64,000 nucleotides of DNA from DASVTR01 sp036387475 (GCA_036387475.1 DASVTR010000003.1:62001-126000); one strand, 5' to 3'; numbered from the stretch's first letter, positions 43,174 to 52,432 are shown. Made by a program: numbers and translations. The notes: generated from the letters alone by a model not told the origin.

Positions 43174-45060
43174 CTACTGTTCTTCTGTGGACGACTCTTC
43201 GGCCTTGCGTTCGGGGCGCATGTGCGGGAAGAGAATCACGTCGCGGATAGAGCGCTTGTTAGTGAGCAGCATGACGAGGCGGTCAATGCCGATGCCGATG
43301 CCAGCGGCGGGCGGCATTCCGTAAGAGAGCGCGCGAATGTAATCCTCATCGAGCACCATTGCCTCTTCGTCGCCGCGCTCACGCGCCTTGGCCTGTTCGA
43401 GAAAGCGCTCGTACTGCTCAACAGGGTCATTCAACTCCGAAAAGCCGTTTGCACATTCCATGCCTGCGATGAAAAGCTCGAAGCGTTCGGCGATAGCAGG
43501 GTCGGCAGGTGATGCTTTCGATAGCGGCGAAACCATCTTGGGAAAGTCGGTGATAAATGTTGGTTGAACTAGACAGGGTTCAATCAAAGTCTCGAAAATC
43601 TCTGCGACCATTCTTTGCATCTTTATTTCTTCAGAGTCATCAGTTGCATCCACTTTTTCACTGTAAATCCGCGTTAATTGTTCTGCTAATTGCTCGTGAT
43701 TAGTTTCCTCTTTCATATTGCTGCTCTTGATGATTGTATAGCCCGGAACTGGTGGTCGTTTTTGAAAGAAGTAAGGTACAGCGTGCATGGCATTACACAT
43801 ACCAGCTAGGTAACGAAGCTGCTTAGGATCGTTCAGCCAACTGCTTTCGAACTCGCCTCTTGTCATTGCTCTTGGAGTATGAGGTCTACTCCACCAGTTT
43901 GGAACAGTCATTATCGCTGTATCCCAGTGCTTAGAAATAGCGTCCTTCATTGACATTTTATCGAAGCTAGTAAAGTCAATCTCGCTGTGGCCGAATTTTA
44001 CTTTGGCCTCACCTGTTACCTCTTGGACAGTCCTTCGTAGCATCTTCTCGCAGAAGTCCATCATCCCGTTCACGTCCATGTAGGCGCAGTAAAACTCTAG
44101 CATCGTGAATTCGGGATTGTGCGTGCGGTCTATGCCTTCGTTGCGAAAGTTGCGGTTGAGTTCGTAGACGCGCTCGAAGCCGCCGACGAGGAGGCGCTTG
44201 AGGTAGAGTTCGGGGGCGATGCGTGCGTAGAGGTCTATGTCAAGGGCGTTGTGATGCGTCTTGAAGGGGCGGGCGGCTGCGCCTGTGGCCTTTGGGGTGA
44301 GCATCGGTGTTTCGACTTCGATGTAGTTGTGGTCTTCCAGAAAGCGTCGCATCTCGCTGATGATTTTTGAGCGACGCTCGAAGACTTGCCGCGTTGTTAG
44401 TTCTTCCTTTTCACCTTCGGCTTCTTCATCAGTTTTGACCTTGAGACTGCTGGCAATGAGGTCTGCGTAGCGTTGGCGCTGGCGAATTTCAGGGTCGCTG
44501 ATGCCGTGCATCTTGTCTGGCATCGGCAAGAGCGCTTTGGAGAGAAACTGTAGCTCGCGTACGTGTACGGAAAGCTCGCCCGTTTTGGTGATGAAGAGGA
44601 AGCCAGCGACGCCTATGAAGTCGCCGTGGTCGAGCAGGTTGAATAGCTCCCAGCCTTCTTCAATGGGAGAGTTATCGTCGTTGTGAATGCCTTTTACGTC
44701 TGCCTTGCGAACGTAAATTTGCAAGCGCGAAACACCGTCGGAGAGATGCACGAAGGCGGCCTTGCCCATCACGCGCGGCGGCGTGGCAATGCGCCCGCTG
44801 ATGCGTACTTCTGTTTTGTTCAAGACATTGTTGGCCGCTTCGAGTTGTTCGGGCGTTGGCTTCTCGCCTTCTGCGAATTGCGGGACGTGTTTTTGGAATT
44901 GTGCGTGATTGACAATCGCCGTGATGGTGTCCTCATTGCCAGTCGCGTGGCTGCGCTCAAACTTGTTCGGGTAGACGTTGCCGACCAGCCTTGCAATCTT
45001 GTCCAGATTGTCGCGTCGCGCGCGTGTCTGGTCGTTATCTTCGATGAAAGGGATGCTCAT
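43174..45060 (-). CDS. lysS: Lysyl-tRNA synthetase, class II, with extra insertion
   Basis: A 628-residue enzyme charging tRNA-Lys. An OB-fold anticodon-binding domain (~85-180) precedes the class II core: motif 2 FRNEGIDRTHNPEFTMLEFY, GMECANGFSELND and GIGIGIDRLVML (motif 3). Bacterial LysRS is usually ~500 residues; here a segment at about 378-480 (nt 43620-43927) is inserted between MSMKDAISK and VAEIFETLIEPCLVQPTF. That stretch is A+T-rich (about 36% G+C over 43621-43740 by hand count) and differs in codon use. The family is clear. The role of the insertion is unknown. Confidence 0.93.
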   Translation of the reverse strand: MSIPFIEDNDQTRARRDNLDKIARLVGNVYPNKFERSHATGNEDTITAIVNHAQFQKHVPQFAEGEKPTPEQLEAANNVLNKTEVRISGRIATPPRVMGKAAFVHLSDGVSRLQIYVRKADVKGIHNDDNSPIEEGWELFNLLDHGDFIGVAGFLFITKTGELSVHVRELQFLSKALLPMPDKMHGISDPEIRQRQRYADLIASSLKVKTDEEAEGEKEELTTRQVFERRSKIISEMRRFLEDHNYIEVETPMLTPKATGAAARPFKTHHNALDIDLYARIAPELYLKRLLVGGFERVYELNRNFRNEGIDRTHNPEFTMLEFYCAYMDVNGMMDFCEKMLRRTVQEVTGEAKVKFGHSEIDFTSFDKMSMKDAISKHWDTAIMTVPNWWSRPHTPRAMTRGEFESSWLNDPKQLRYLAGMCNAMHAVPYFFQKRPPVPGYTIIKSSNMKEETNHEQLAEQLTRIYSEKVDATDDSEEIKMQRMVAEIFETLIEPCLVQPTFITDFPKMVSPLSKASPADPAIAERFELFIAGMECANGFSELNDPVEQYERFLEQAKARERGDEEAMVLDEDYIRALSYGMPPAAGIGIGIDRLVMLLTNKRSIRDVILFPHMRPERKAEESSTEEQ

Positions 45061-45062
45061 GA

Positions 45063-45130
45063 AAGCAATCGTAAATGGTAAATCGTAAATCGTAAATGGA
45101 CGAATGCCGTTTTAGCGTTTACCATTGCTC
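45063..45130. repeat. Intergenic repeat of GTAAATC words
   Basis: Tandem GTAAATCGTAAATCGTAAATGG words (45071-45099 region) face TTTACCATTGCTCTTTC (45118-45134), an imperfect inverted repeat between the divergent lysS and adenylyltransferase genes. Confidence 0.6.
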
Positions 45131-45156
45131 TTTCAGCCTCTACGATTAGTGCGAAG

Positions 45157-45642
45157 ATGAGCGGACAAATTCTTTCCAGAGAGGAACTCCGCGCGGAGCG
45201 TGCGCGGCTGCGTGCGGCGGGCAAGCGGCTGGTTTTTACGAACGGCTGCTTTGATATTCTGCACGTGGGCCATGTGCGTTATCTAGCGGCGGCGCGCTCT
45301 CTCGGCGATGCGCTGCTGGTGGCGATTAACAGCGACGCTTCTGTGCGCAAGCTCAAGGGCGCGGGGCGTCCGGTGATGAACGAAAGTGAGCGTGCGGAGA
45401 TGCTGGCGGCGCTTCATGCGGTAGATTACGTCGCGGTCTTTGAGGAGCTTAGCCCGCGCGCTCTGATTGCAGAAGTCTTGCCGGATGTGCTCGTCAAGGG
45501 CGGCGATTATCGTCTGGACGAAATTCACGGGCGCGAGGAAGTCGAAGCGGCGGGCGGGCGCGTGCTCGCGCTCCCCTTCGTCGAGGGCGCTTCGACGAGT
45601 TCAATCATCGAACGTATAAAAAAAGTAATGAGTAATGAGTAA
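45157..45642 (+). CDS. rfaE2: D-glycero-beta-D-manno-heptose 1-phosphate adenylyltransferase (RfaE2-like)
   Basis: A 161-residue nucleotidyltransferase with FTNGCFDILHVGHVRYL (GCFDxLHxGH motif) and the later KGGDYR and ASTSSII segments. It is the stand-alone adenylyltransferase domain of HldE/RfaE, activating heptose phosphate for lipopolysaccharide core; the kinase half and other heptose genes are not here. Its C-terminal KKVMSNE is encoded by the adjoining repeat. Other cytidylyltransferases share the fold, so substrate is likely but not proven. Confidence 0.86.
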   Translation: MSGQILSREELRAERARLRAAGKRLVFTNGCFDILHVGHVRYLAAARSLGDALLVAINSDASVRKLKGAGRPVMNESERAEMLAALHAVDYVAVFEELSPRALIAEVLPDVLVKGGDYRLDEIHGREEVEAAGGRVLALPFVEGASTSSIIERIKKVMSNE

Positions 45643-45710
45643 TGAGTGATGAGTAATGAGTAAAAGAAAGAGTTTTTAACTCATCACTCATTACTTATTA
45701 CTCATCACTT
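45623..45710. repeat. Intergenic inverted repeat of AGTAATGAGT words
   Basis: Arms 45623-45654 and 45679-45710 pair at 30 of 32 positions by hand count. The loop contains AAAAGAAAGAGTTTTTAAC, resembling the loop core of other elements. It lies between the adenylyltransferase and mfd, and reaches into the former's 3' end. Confidence 0.8.
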
Positions 45711-45725
45711 CTTTTCTTGAGAGTT

Positions 45726-48700
45726 ATGAGCAGGACTGTTGAATCAGTGCCGGTGTTGCAGGGTGTGCTGCGGCGTGTGATGGCGGGGGAGGAGTATGCG
45801 CGGCTGCTGGCAGAGATAGGGCGTGGGGCACGTGTGGTTTCTGTAAGCGGGCTGGTGGCCGGGCCTGCGCGTGCGCTCGTTCTGGCGGCGTTGCAGCGTG
45901 AGACGGGAAAGACTTTCGCCGTCGTGACGCAGGCGAACCGCGATTTGGAAGTGTGGGAGCGCGACGTGCGTTTCTGGTATTGCGCGTTGCGCGGGCGGAG
46001 CGAGTGCGCGCAAGAAGTGCTGTTGCTGCCGGCGTCTGAGAGTGACCCGTATGCCGGAGCGTCGCCGCACGCCGAGACGCTTGAAAGGCGCGCGTTGACG
46101 CTATGGCGGCTTGTGCAGGGGCAGAGTGATTTCGTGTTGTTGACGGCGCGGGCGCTGGCGCGGCGCACCGTTCGGCCAGAGCAGGTAGCGCGGGCGGGCG
46201 CAATCTTAAAGCGCGATGAAGATTATGCGCCGGAAGAGTTGGTGGCAAAGTTGGTCGCGTCTGGCTACGTGCGTGAAGACCCGGTTGGAGCGGTCGGCGA
46301 GTTTTCGATGCGCGGCGGAATCCTGGATGTCTGGTCGCCGGGGCAGGACGCTCCTGTGCGCGTGGAGTTCTTCGGCGATACGGTTGATTCCATACGCGAG
46401 TTTGATGCTGAGACACAGCTTTCGACGGGCCAGTTGAAGGAAGTGGAAATCGCGCCGATGCGTGAGTTGTCCGTGACGGCGGAGGACTTTCGTTTGTGGG
46501 CGGAACTGGCGCGCGAGCGTTGGAGTGATGAGAGATACGCGCGTGCGTTGCGTGACCGCACGGTTTATGCGGATGAAGGTGAGACGTTTCCGGGCTGGGA
46601 ATGGTTGATGTCGCTGGTGCATGAGCGGAAGGCGAGCGCGTTTGAGTATTTGAAAGATGCTGTGCTGGTCTTGGATGAGCCGGGCGGCGTGGAGAGTTAT
46701 CTGGCGAGCGTTTATGAAACGCTCAACGCGCGTTATGCGGAGACGGAGAGCGCAGACGAACTGGGCGTGCAGCCCCAAGAGCTTTACCTGACGGCGGAAG
46801 AGTTGCGCTCGCGCCTTGAACAATCGCAGCGTTTGGAATTGCGCGCTCTGGGTCGTGCGGCGGCAGTCGTGGATCAGACAATCGCGCTCGATGCTGAGCA
46901 ACCGCAAACGACCATCGGGCGCGGGCGTGCTGGTTCAGCCGCGCCGCTCTTTCTTTTTCCGGCGGTCGAAGCTGCGCCGGAAATCGAGTGGGTCGCGCAA
47001 AGCGCGCGGCGCTATCACGGGCGCATCAGCGAACTGGCGAGCGATGTGCGGCGCGCAAGCGTCGAGAGAAATGCTGCGATTGTTTTTGTGATGCCAAGCC
47101 TCGGCGTGGCCGAGCGCGTGGCGGAAATGCTGGGCGATTATAACGTAGAGGCGCGCGTGGCGCTGGGGAGCGAAAGCACTGGCGTGTTATCGGCGACGGC
47201 GGCAGCGGGAATCGTCGTCACCGTCGGGCGTGTTTCGGGCGGGTTTGAGTTGCCGTCGTCAGCCCTTGTCGTACACGTTGAGGGCGATTTGTTTGACGAG
47301 GCGGGCGACGCTGCGCTTGAGCGACGCGCGCCGCACGCGGAAGCCAAAGGGCAAAAGGAAAAAAGCAAAAAGCGGAAATCCAAGACGGCAGCGTTCCTTT
47401 CGGATTTTAGGGATTTAAAAGTCGGCGATTACGTCGTCCACGTAGATCACGGCATCGCGCGCTTCGGCGGATTGCAGTCGCTCGAACTTGGCAGCGGGCG
47501 CGGCGGCGAGTTTATGTTGCTCTATTACGCAGACGACGCGAAGCTGTTCGTCCCCGTCGAACGCCTTGATCTGGTTCAAAGATATTCGAGCGCGGAAGGG
47601 CATCAGCCGACGCTCGACCGCCTTGGCGGACTCGGCTGGCAGAAGACGAAGGCGAAGGCCAAGCGCGCGATGCGCGACATGGCGGACGAACTCCTGCGTC
47701 TCTATGCCGAGCGCAAACTCGTCGGCGGTTACAGCTACACGCCGGACACGCCCTGGCAGCGCGAGTTTGAAGAAGGCTTCGAGTATGTACTGACCCCGGA
47801 TCAAGAGACGGCGATTGAAGATGTCAAACACGACATGCAAGAGGCCGTGCCGATGGACAGGCTGTTGTGCGGTGATGTCGGATACGGCAAGACGGAAGTG
47901 GCGATGCGCGCGGCGTTCAAGGCCGTGATGGAGTCTAAGCAGGTGGCCGTGCTGACGCCGACCACAGTGCTCGCCTACCAGCACTTTGATACTTTCCGCC
48001 AGCGCTTCGCGCCGTTCCCCGTCAAGATAGAATTGCTCTCGCGCTTTCGTTCGACGAAAGAGCAGAAGGACGTGGCGAAGCGCGTCGAGTCGGGCGAGAT
48101 TGACATAGTCATCGGCACACACCGGCTGCTCTCCAAGGATGTCGCGTTTCGTGACCTTGGGCTTGTGGTCGTGGATGAGGAACAACGTTTCGGCGTCGCG
48201 CACAAGGAGCGTTTGAAGCAGTTGAAGAAGAAGGTGGACGTGTTGACGCTCTCCGCCACGCCGATTCCGCGCACGCTCAACATGTCTCTGATGGGAATGC
48301 GCGACATGTCCGTCATAGAGACGCCACCGCGCGACCGCCTGGCGATTCAAACGCAGGTCGTGCCGTTTTCGGAATCGGTCGTCAAATCGGCTATCGAACT
48401 GGAATTGGGACGCGGCGGGCAGGTCTTTTTTATACACAATCGCGTCGAATCCATAGAGACTATCGCGGCGCTGATTCAGCGGCTTGTGCTGCAGGCGCGG
48501 CTCGGCGTCGCGCACGGGCAGATGAACGAGAAAGAGATGGAGGCGGTGATGCTGGATTTCGTCGCCTACAAGTATGACGTGCTGGTGGCGACGACGATTA
48601 TCGAAAACGGCATAGACATCCCGCGCGCAAACACAATCATCATAAACCGTGCTGACGCCTACGGTCTTTCGCAGCTTTACCAATTGCGCGGGCGGGTCGG

Positions 48701-49412
48701 TCGCTCAAATCGCCGCGCATACGCCTATTTGCTGATTCCAAACGAACAGGGACTCTCGCCGATTGCGCGCCGCCGTCTGGCCGCGATACGCGAGTTTTCA
48801 GACCTCGGCGCGGGCTTTCGTATCGCGGCTCTGGATTTGGAACTGCGCGGCGCAGGCAATTTCCTCGGCGGCGAGCAATCGGGCCACATGGATGCGCTCG
48901 GTTTTGATCTTTACACGCAAATGCTGGAACGAACCGTCGCAGAACTGCGCGGCGAGACAATCGAAGACGAGACGAGCGTTTCGATTAACCTCGGCGTTGA
49001 CGTGGCAATTTCCGAAGACTACATCTCGGACATGGGCCAAAGGTTACGAACTTATAAACGCGTCTCGTCAGCACGCGATGAAGAGACGCTGCGGGCCATA
49101 CGCGCGGAGACGCAGGATCGTTACGGGCGCGTGCCCCCTGCGGTCGAGCGATTGTTTGAGTATGCGCGACTCCGACGGCTGGCCGAAGAGATAGGTGTCG
49201 TTTCCATTGATAAAACGCCCGGCGGGCTAGCCATCAAACTCGGCGAGAAGGCACGCGTCGCACCGGAAAAATTGATGGCGCTGGTGGGAAAACGAGGGGG
49301 CACGACGTTTACGCCGAGCGGCGTCCTGCGCCTTGAATTGAGCGAAGAAGAACAGGAATTCGTGCTCGAAACAGCGCGCCGCGTGTTGCTGGATATTCGG
49401 GTAGCAGATTAG
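45726..49412 (+). CDS. mfd: Transcription-repair coupling factor Mfd
   Basis: A 1228-residue protein. The N-terminal half resembles the UvrB-like part (~1-500), the RNA-polymerase-interacting region begins near LKVGDYVVHVDHGIARFGGLQ (~567), and the helicase region has Walker A GDVGYGKTE (~717), DEEQRFG box, SATPIPRTL, and QLRGRVGRSNR. The C-terminal D7 region follows. Mfd releases stalled RNA polymerase and recruits UvrA. ATG 45726 is preferred. A long lysine-rich linker (KAKGQKEKSKKRKSK-like, ~538-555) is unusual but within a variable region. Confidence 0.96.
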   Translation: MSRTVESVPVLQGVLRRVMAGEEYARLLAEIGRGARVVSVSGLVAGPARALVLAALQRETGKTFAVVTQANRDLEVWERDVRFWYCALRGRSECAQEVLLLPASESDPYAGASPHAETLERRALTLWRLVQGQSDFVLLTARALARRTVRPEQVARAGAILKRDEDYAPEELVAKLVASGYVREDPVGAVGEFSMRGGILDVWSPGQDAPVRVEFFGDTVDSIREFDAETQLSTGQLKEVEIAPMRELSVTAEDFRLWAELARERWSDERYARALRDRTVYADEGETFPGWEWLMSLVHERKASAFEYLKDAVLVLDEPGGVESYLASVYETLNARYAETESADELGVQPQELYLTAEELRSRLEQSQRLELRALGRAAAVVDQTIALDAEQPQTTIGRGRAGSAAPLFLFPAVEAAPEIEWVAQSARRYHGRISELASDVRRASVERNAAIVFVMPSLGVAERVAEMLGDYNVEARVALGSESTGVLSATAAAGIVVTVGRVSGGFELPSSALVVHVEGDLFDEAGDAALERRAPHAEAKGQKEKSKKRKSKTAAFLSDFRDLKVGDYVVHVDHGIARFGGLQSLELGSGRGGEFMLLYYADDAKLFVPVERLDLVQRYSSAEGHQPTLDRLGGLGWQKTKAKAKRAMRDMADELLRLYAERKLVGGYSYTPDTPWQREFEEGFEYVLTPDQETAIEDVKHDMQEAVPMDRLLCGDVGYGKTEVAMRAAFKAVMESKQVAVLTPTTVLAYQHFDTFRQRFAPFPVKIELLSRFRSTKEQKDVAKRVESGEIDIVIGTHRLLSKDVAFRDLGLVVVDEEQRFGVAHKERLKQLKKKVDVLTLSATPIPRTLNMSLMGMRDMSVIETPPRDRLAIQTQVVPFSESVVKSAIELELGRGGQVFFIHNRVESIETIAALIQRLVLQARLGVAHGQMNEKEMEAVMLDFVAYKYDVLVATTIIENGIDIPRANTIIINRADAYGLSQLYQLRGRVGRSNRRAYAYLLIPNEQGLSPIARRRLAAIREFSDLGAGFRIAALDLELRGAGNFLGGEQSGHMDALGFDLYTQMLERTVAELRGETIEDETSVSINLGVDVAISEDYISDMGQRLRTYKRVSSARDEETLRAIRAETQDRYGRVPPAVERLFEYARLRRLAEEIGVVSIDKTPGGLAIKLGEKARVAPEKLMALVGKRGGTTFTPSGVLRLELSEEEQEFVLETARRVLLDIRVAD

Positions 49413-49417
49413 AATGA

Positions 49418-49495
49418 GCAGTTTTCAGTTTTGAGTCTTCAGTTTTCAGCAAGAACAAGTTGCTTTTTCTGTAAACCGAAAACCGAAAACTGTTT
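49418..49495. repeat. Intergenic inverted repeat of CAGTTTTCAG words
   Basis: CAGTTTTCAGTTTTGAG words (49418-49449) face CCGAAAACCGAAAACTG words (49470-49495). It is an imperfect inverted repeat between mfd and the SurA-like gene, of the same word family as 12107-12204. Confidence 0.68.
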
Positions 49496-49513
49496 TCTTA
49501 AAGGAGTAAAATT

Positions 49514-50647
49514 GTGAAAGCAAAATTTTATACGCTTATTGGGACGATGCTGTTGGTGGCGGGCCTATTGGCGCTCAGTCCGGCACAGGCTGCGGCGCAG
49601 GACAGCGAATTGCAGGTTGTCGATCAGGTCATTGCGCAGGTGAATAATGATGTGGTGACGCTCTCGATGGTGCGGCGCGAGACGAGGGAAGCCGTACAGG
49701 CTTTCATACAGCAGGGCATGACCGAGCAGAAGGCTACGGAGGAAGTGATGCGCCGCCAGCCGGAGATTATCGCCAGCCTCATCAACGAGCATTTGCTGGT
49801 GCAGAAGGGCAAGGAACTCGGTCTCACCGAAGAAGTCGAGGCCGAAGTCAACAAGGAGATGCTCAGGGTCGCCAAGCAGCAGGGCATTGATAGCATCGCT
49901 GTGTTGGAAGAAGAGTTGGCTAAAGCCGGGATGAATGCCGCGCAGATTCGTCAGACACTGCGCGTGCAGTTTATGAAGCAGGCCGTGCTCAGTCGTGAGG
50001 TGGACGCGAAGATTTATTACGGCATTAGCGCCGACGAGATTAAGAAATACTGCGCCGCCAACCCGGACAAGTGCCGCAAGCCGGAGGCCATCACGATTTC
50101 AGAAATCTTTCTCGCCTTTGCCGGGAAGAATGAGGCGGACGTGAAAGCACGCGCGCAGGCTTTGCTCGCGCAGATTCGCGGCGGCGCTGATTTCGGCACG
50201 GTGGCCGCCGCCAACTCGGAACGGCAGGTCAAAGGCGAACTCGTCGCTAAGCAGAACAAGGGCAAGGTCGGCACATTTCAAACCACAGACTTGCTGCCGG
50301 ACATCGCCGCCGCCATCAGGAACGTCCCCGTAGGCGGCACAAGCGAGCTAGTCCGCGTTGACGACGGCTACCAGATTTTCCGCGTCGACGAGCGGACGGC
50401 TGCCGGCGACCCTGCGGCCTTCGACGAAGAGAGAGTGCGCGAAGCCATCACCATTCAGCGCAGAGACAAAGAGCGCGAAACGTACATGAAAAATCTACGC
50501 CGCGACTCCTACATCAAGCTCAGCAAAGATTATCAGGAGACGGTCGGGCCGCTCTTGAGCATCAGCGCTGCGACCTCCTCCATCACCCCCGCCCAGCCTG
50601 CCAAAAACGAAGGTTCAGAGCGGGGCAACGGCAAAAAGAAACAGTAA
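49514..50647 (+). CDS. SurA-like periplasmic peptidyl-prolyl isomerase/chaperone
   Basis: A 377-residue protein. Sec signal (LLVAGLLALSPAQAAAQ), a SurA-type N-terminal segment (VVDQVIAQVNNDVVTLSMVRRE, SLINEHLLVQKGKEL), and a parvulin-type domain at ~190-300 (AITISEIFLAF, GADFGTVAAANS, GGTSELVRVDDGYQIFRVDER). SurA-type proteins fold outer-membrane proteins. GTG 49514 with AAGGAG 7 nt upstream fixes the start. Only one parvulin domain is seen; SurA of E. coli has two. Confidence 0.9.
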   Translation: MKAKFYTLIGTMLLVAGLLALSPAQAAAQDSELQVVDQVIAQVNNDVVTLSMVRRETREAVQAFIQQGMTEQKATEEVMRRQPEIIASLINEHLLVQKGKELGLTEEVEAEVNKEMLRVAKQQGIDSIAVLEEELAKAGMNAAQIRQTLRVQFMKQAVLSREVDAKIYYGISADEIKKYCAANPDKCRKPEAITISEIFLAFAGKNEADVKARAQALLAQIRGGADFGTVAAANSERQVKGELVAKQNKGKVGTFQTTDLLPDIAAAIRNVPVGGTSELVRVDDGYQIFRVDERTAAGDPAAFDEERVREAITIQRRDKERETYMKNLRRDSYIKLSKDYQETVGPLLSISAATSSITPAQPAKNEGSERGNGKKKQ

Positions 50648-50656
50648 TTTCCAAAC

Positions 50657-50733
50657 GATGAAGTCGGAACGCGGAACGATGAACTGTTAAGAGCTTATCT
50701 TTTATTCATCGTTCATCGTTCCGCGTTCATCAT
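50657..50733. repeat. GAACGATGAAC-type inverted repeat, copy 4
   Basis: GCGGAACGATGAAC (50671-50684) faces GTTCATCGTTCCGC (50711-50724). The core 50678-50710 is the reverse complement of copy 2 (31990-32022) at 32 of 33 positions, so copies 2 and 4 are in opposite orientation. Confidence 0.85.
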
Positions 50734-50742
50734 TTTTCGTAA

Positions 50743-51021
50743 ATGCGACTTGATCTCTTTCTCAAGGCCAGCCGGTTGTGTTTGCGGCGCACAATCGCGC
50801 AGCAGTTATGTGAGGCGGGACAGGTGCATGTGAATGATGTGCGGGCCAAGGCGTCGCGCACGGTGCAGGTCGGCGATGAGATTGCTGTGCGCCGCCGGAA
50901 TCGTCTGTTGATTGTCCGCGTACTGGCAGTTCCCGCCACACGCCAGACCTCTCGCAGCGACGCCTCCGGCCTCTACGAAATCCTCAGCGATAAAGAGATA
51001 CCCGCAGAAAGCCTTCCTTAA
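50743..51021 (+). CDS. S4-domain RNA-binding protein (HSP15/RqcP-like)
   Basis: A 92-residue protein whose residues ~1-60 form an S4 domain: MRLDLFLKASRLCLRRTIAQQLCEAGQVHVND and then VQVGDEIAV. Such small S4 proteins bind rRNA or stalled large ribosomal subunits (HSP15, RqcP). No other part is recognised. It follows the SurA-like gene and precedes mreB; no functional link is implied. Confidence 0.82.
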   Translation: MRLDLFLKASRLCLRRTIAQQLCEAGQVHVNDVRAKASRTVQVGDEIAVRRRNRLLIVRVLAVPATRQTSRSDASGLYEILSDKEIPAESLP

Positions 51022-51301
51022 ATCACGAAAAACCATCAATGTGAATGTGCAGTAAAAAGGCTGCACAGGCCGTCAGTAGACTTCAAAAGGTCTTCGCAAC
51101 CCGTTCGCTTTTAGAGCGCCTTCGTGCGCCTTTGGCATGCCAAAGCGTTTCAGAAACGGACTGTCGGCGACGGCCTGCGAAGATTTTTTGGGCGATTATT
51201 TTCGTTCGGTTTGCTGGCATGCGGGTTGCTCCTGACTGGCGTGGCAAACCTTTCTGGTTTGGGCTACGGAACAGTTTTACAGGGAGCCTTTCGGGAGTTT
51301 T
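51022..51301. other. Intergenic region with palindromes upstream of mreB
   Basis: A 280-bp gap with CTTTGGCATGCCAAAG (51130-51145) and CGTTTCAGAAACG (51146-51158), adjoining perfect palindromes. A 69-codon frame overlapping the mreB start is not convincing. Regulatory role possible but untested. Confidence 0.4.
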
Positions 51302-52390
51302 ATGAATATCTTAAGCAATTTCTTTACCGATGATTTGGCGATTGACCTCGGCACGATCAACACGCTCATCTATGCGCCGGGCCGGGGCATTGTTTTGAAT
51401 GAGCCTTCGGCGGTCGCCATTCACAAGTACACAGGTGAAGTTCTGGCGGTCGGCGCTGAAGCCTACAAGATGTTGGGACGCGAGCCGCGCGACACGGAAG
51501 TTTATCGCCCTCTGCGCGCCGGTACGATTGACAACTTTGAAGTCGCGGAAAAGATGCTGGCGGCCTTTGTGGCTCGCGTGCATGGCGGACATGCCAAGCG
51601 CAGCCATCTGGTCATCGGCGTGCCCGGCTCAAGCACGACGCTCGAACAACGCTCAGTGCGCGACGCGGCGCGCGATGCGAAGGCGACCCGCGTTGACCTG
51701 ATAGATGAAGGACTCGCTGCCGGATTGGGCGCAGGTCTGGCTTTTGACGATGAGCGCGCACATCTTGTCGTTGATGTCGGCGGCGGCACAACCAACGTGG
51801 CGATTATAGCTTCAGGCGCGGTCATTAAATCCGTGAGCCTGCCCGCCGCAGGCACAGCGATGGACGCCGCCATCCACGATTACATGCGCGGCAAGTACGC
51901 CATCGAAATCGGCGAGCGCACCGCCGAAGAAGTCAAGACGGAACTCGGCACGGCGCGTCTTCCGGTGGAAGACGCAAGCGTGAATGATACGGCAGAGCGG
52001 CGTATGGAAGTGGTCGGGAAAGATTTAGTTTCAGGCTCGGCCAAAGCCGTCGAGATTACTTCCGCAGAGGTGGGAGAGGCGCTGGAGCCTGTGCTCGCGG
52101 AAATCATCGCGGGCGTGCGGCGCGCCATCGAAGAATCGCAGCCGGATGTAACAGCAGACATCTATCATACCGGGATTATCCTGACGGGCGGCGGCGCGTT
52201 GCTCGACGGCATGAGCGAGCGCTTGCAGCAGGAGACGCAACTGCACACGGTCGTCGCGGATGACCCGCTGGCGGCGGTCGCGCTCGGCGCTGGCCGCCTT
52301 CTGGACGAACCCGAAAAACTACAACGCGCTTCGATCCGCGAAGACATTCCGGCCTGGCAAATGTCTGAAGAACTGATTGTCAATTGGTAA
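51302..52390 (+). CDS. MreB-like actin homologue, divergent
   Basis: A 362-residue actin-fold protein with MreB signatures: AIDLGTINTLIYAPGRGIVLNEPS, GVPGSSTTLEQRSVRDAA, VVDVGGGTTNVAII and ILTGGGALLDGM. Departures from usual MreB: GTINTL for GTANTL, GGTTN for GGTT[DE], IDEGLAA for IEEPMAA, and a longer C-terminus. MreB filaments guide side-wall synthesis. No mreC, mreD, pbp2 or rodA follows, so it is an orphan, likely a paralogue of a canonical mreB elsewhere. A GGGAG site precedes ATG 51302. Confidence 0.87.
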   Translation: MNILSNFFTDDLAIDLGTINTLIYAPGRGIVLNEPSAVAIHKYTGEVLAVGAEAYKMLGREPRDTEVYRPLRAGTIDNFEVAEKMLAAFVARVHGGHAKRSHLVIGVPGSSTTLEQRSVRDAARDAKATRVDLIDEGLAAGLGAGLAFDDERAHLVVDVGGGTTNVAIIASGAVIKSVSLPAAGTAMDAAIHDYMRGKYAIEIGERTAEEVKTELGTARLPVEDASVNDTAERRMEVVGKDLVSGSAKAVEITSAEVGEALEPVLAEIIAGVRRAIEESQPDVTADIYHTGIILTGGGALLDGMSERLQQETQLHTVVADDPLAAVALGAGRLLDEPEKLQRASIREDIPAWQMSEELIVNW

Positions 52391-52432
52391 GCAACTCACC
52401 CCAACGCACCCACCAATAGTGGGAAGCCCAGG

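Noticed and set aside
51124..51333. 69-codon frame with a hydrophobic segment before mreB
   Set aside because: It overlaps the mreB start, has no ribosome site and no known pattern; the region is better read as a palindromic leader.
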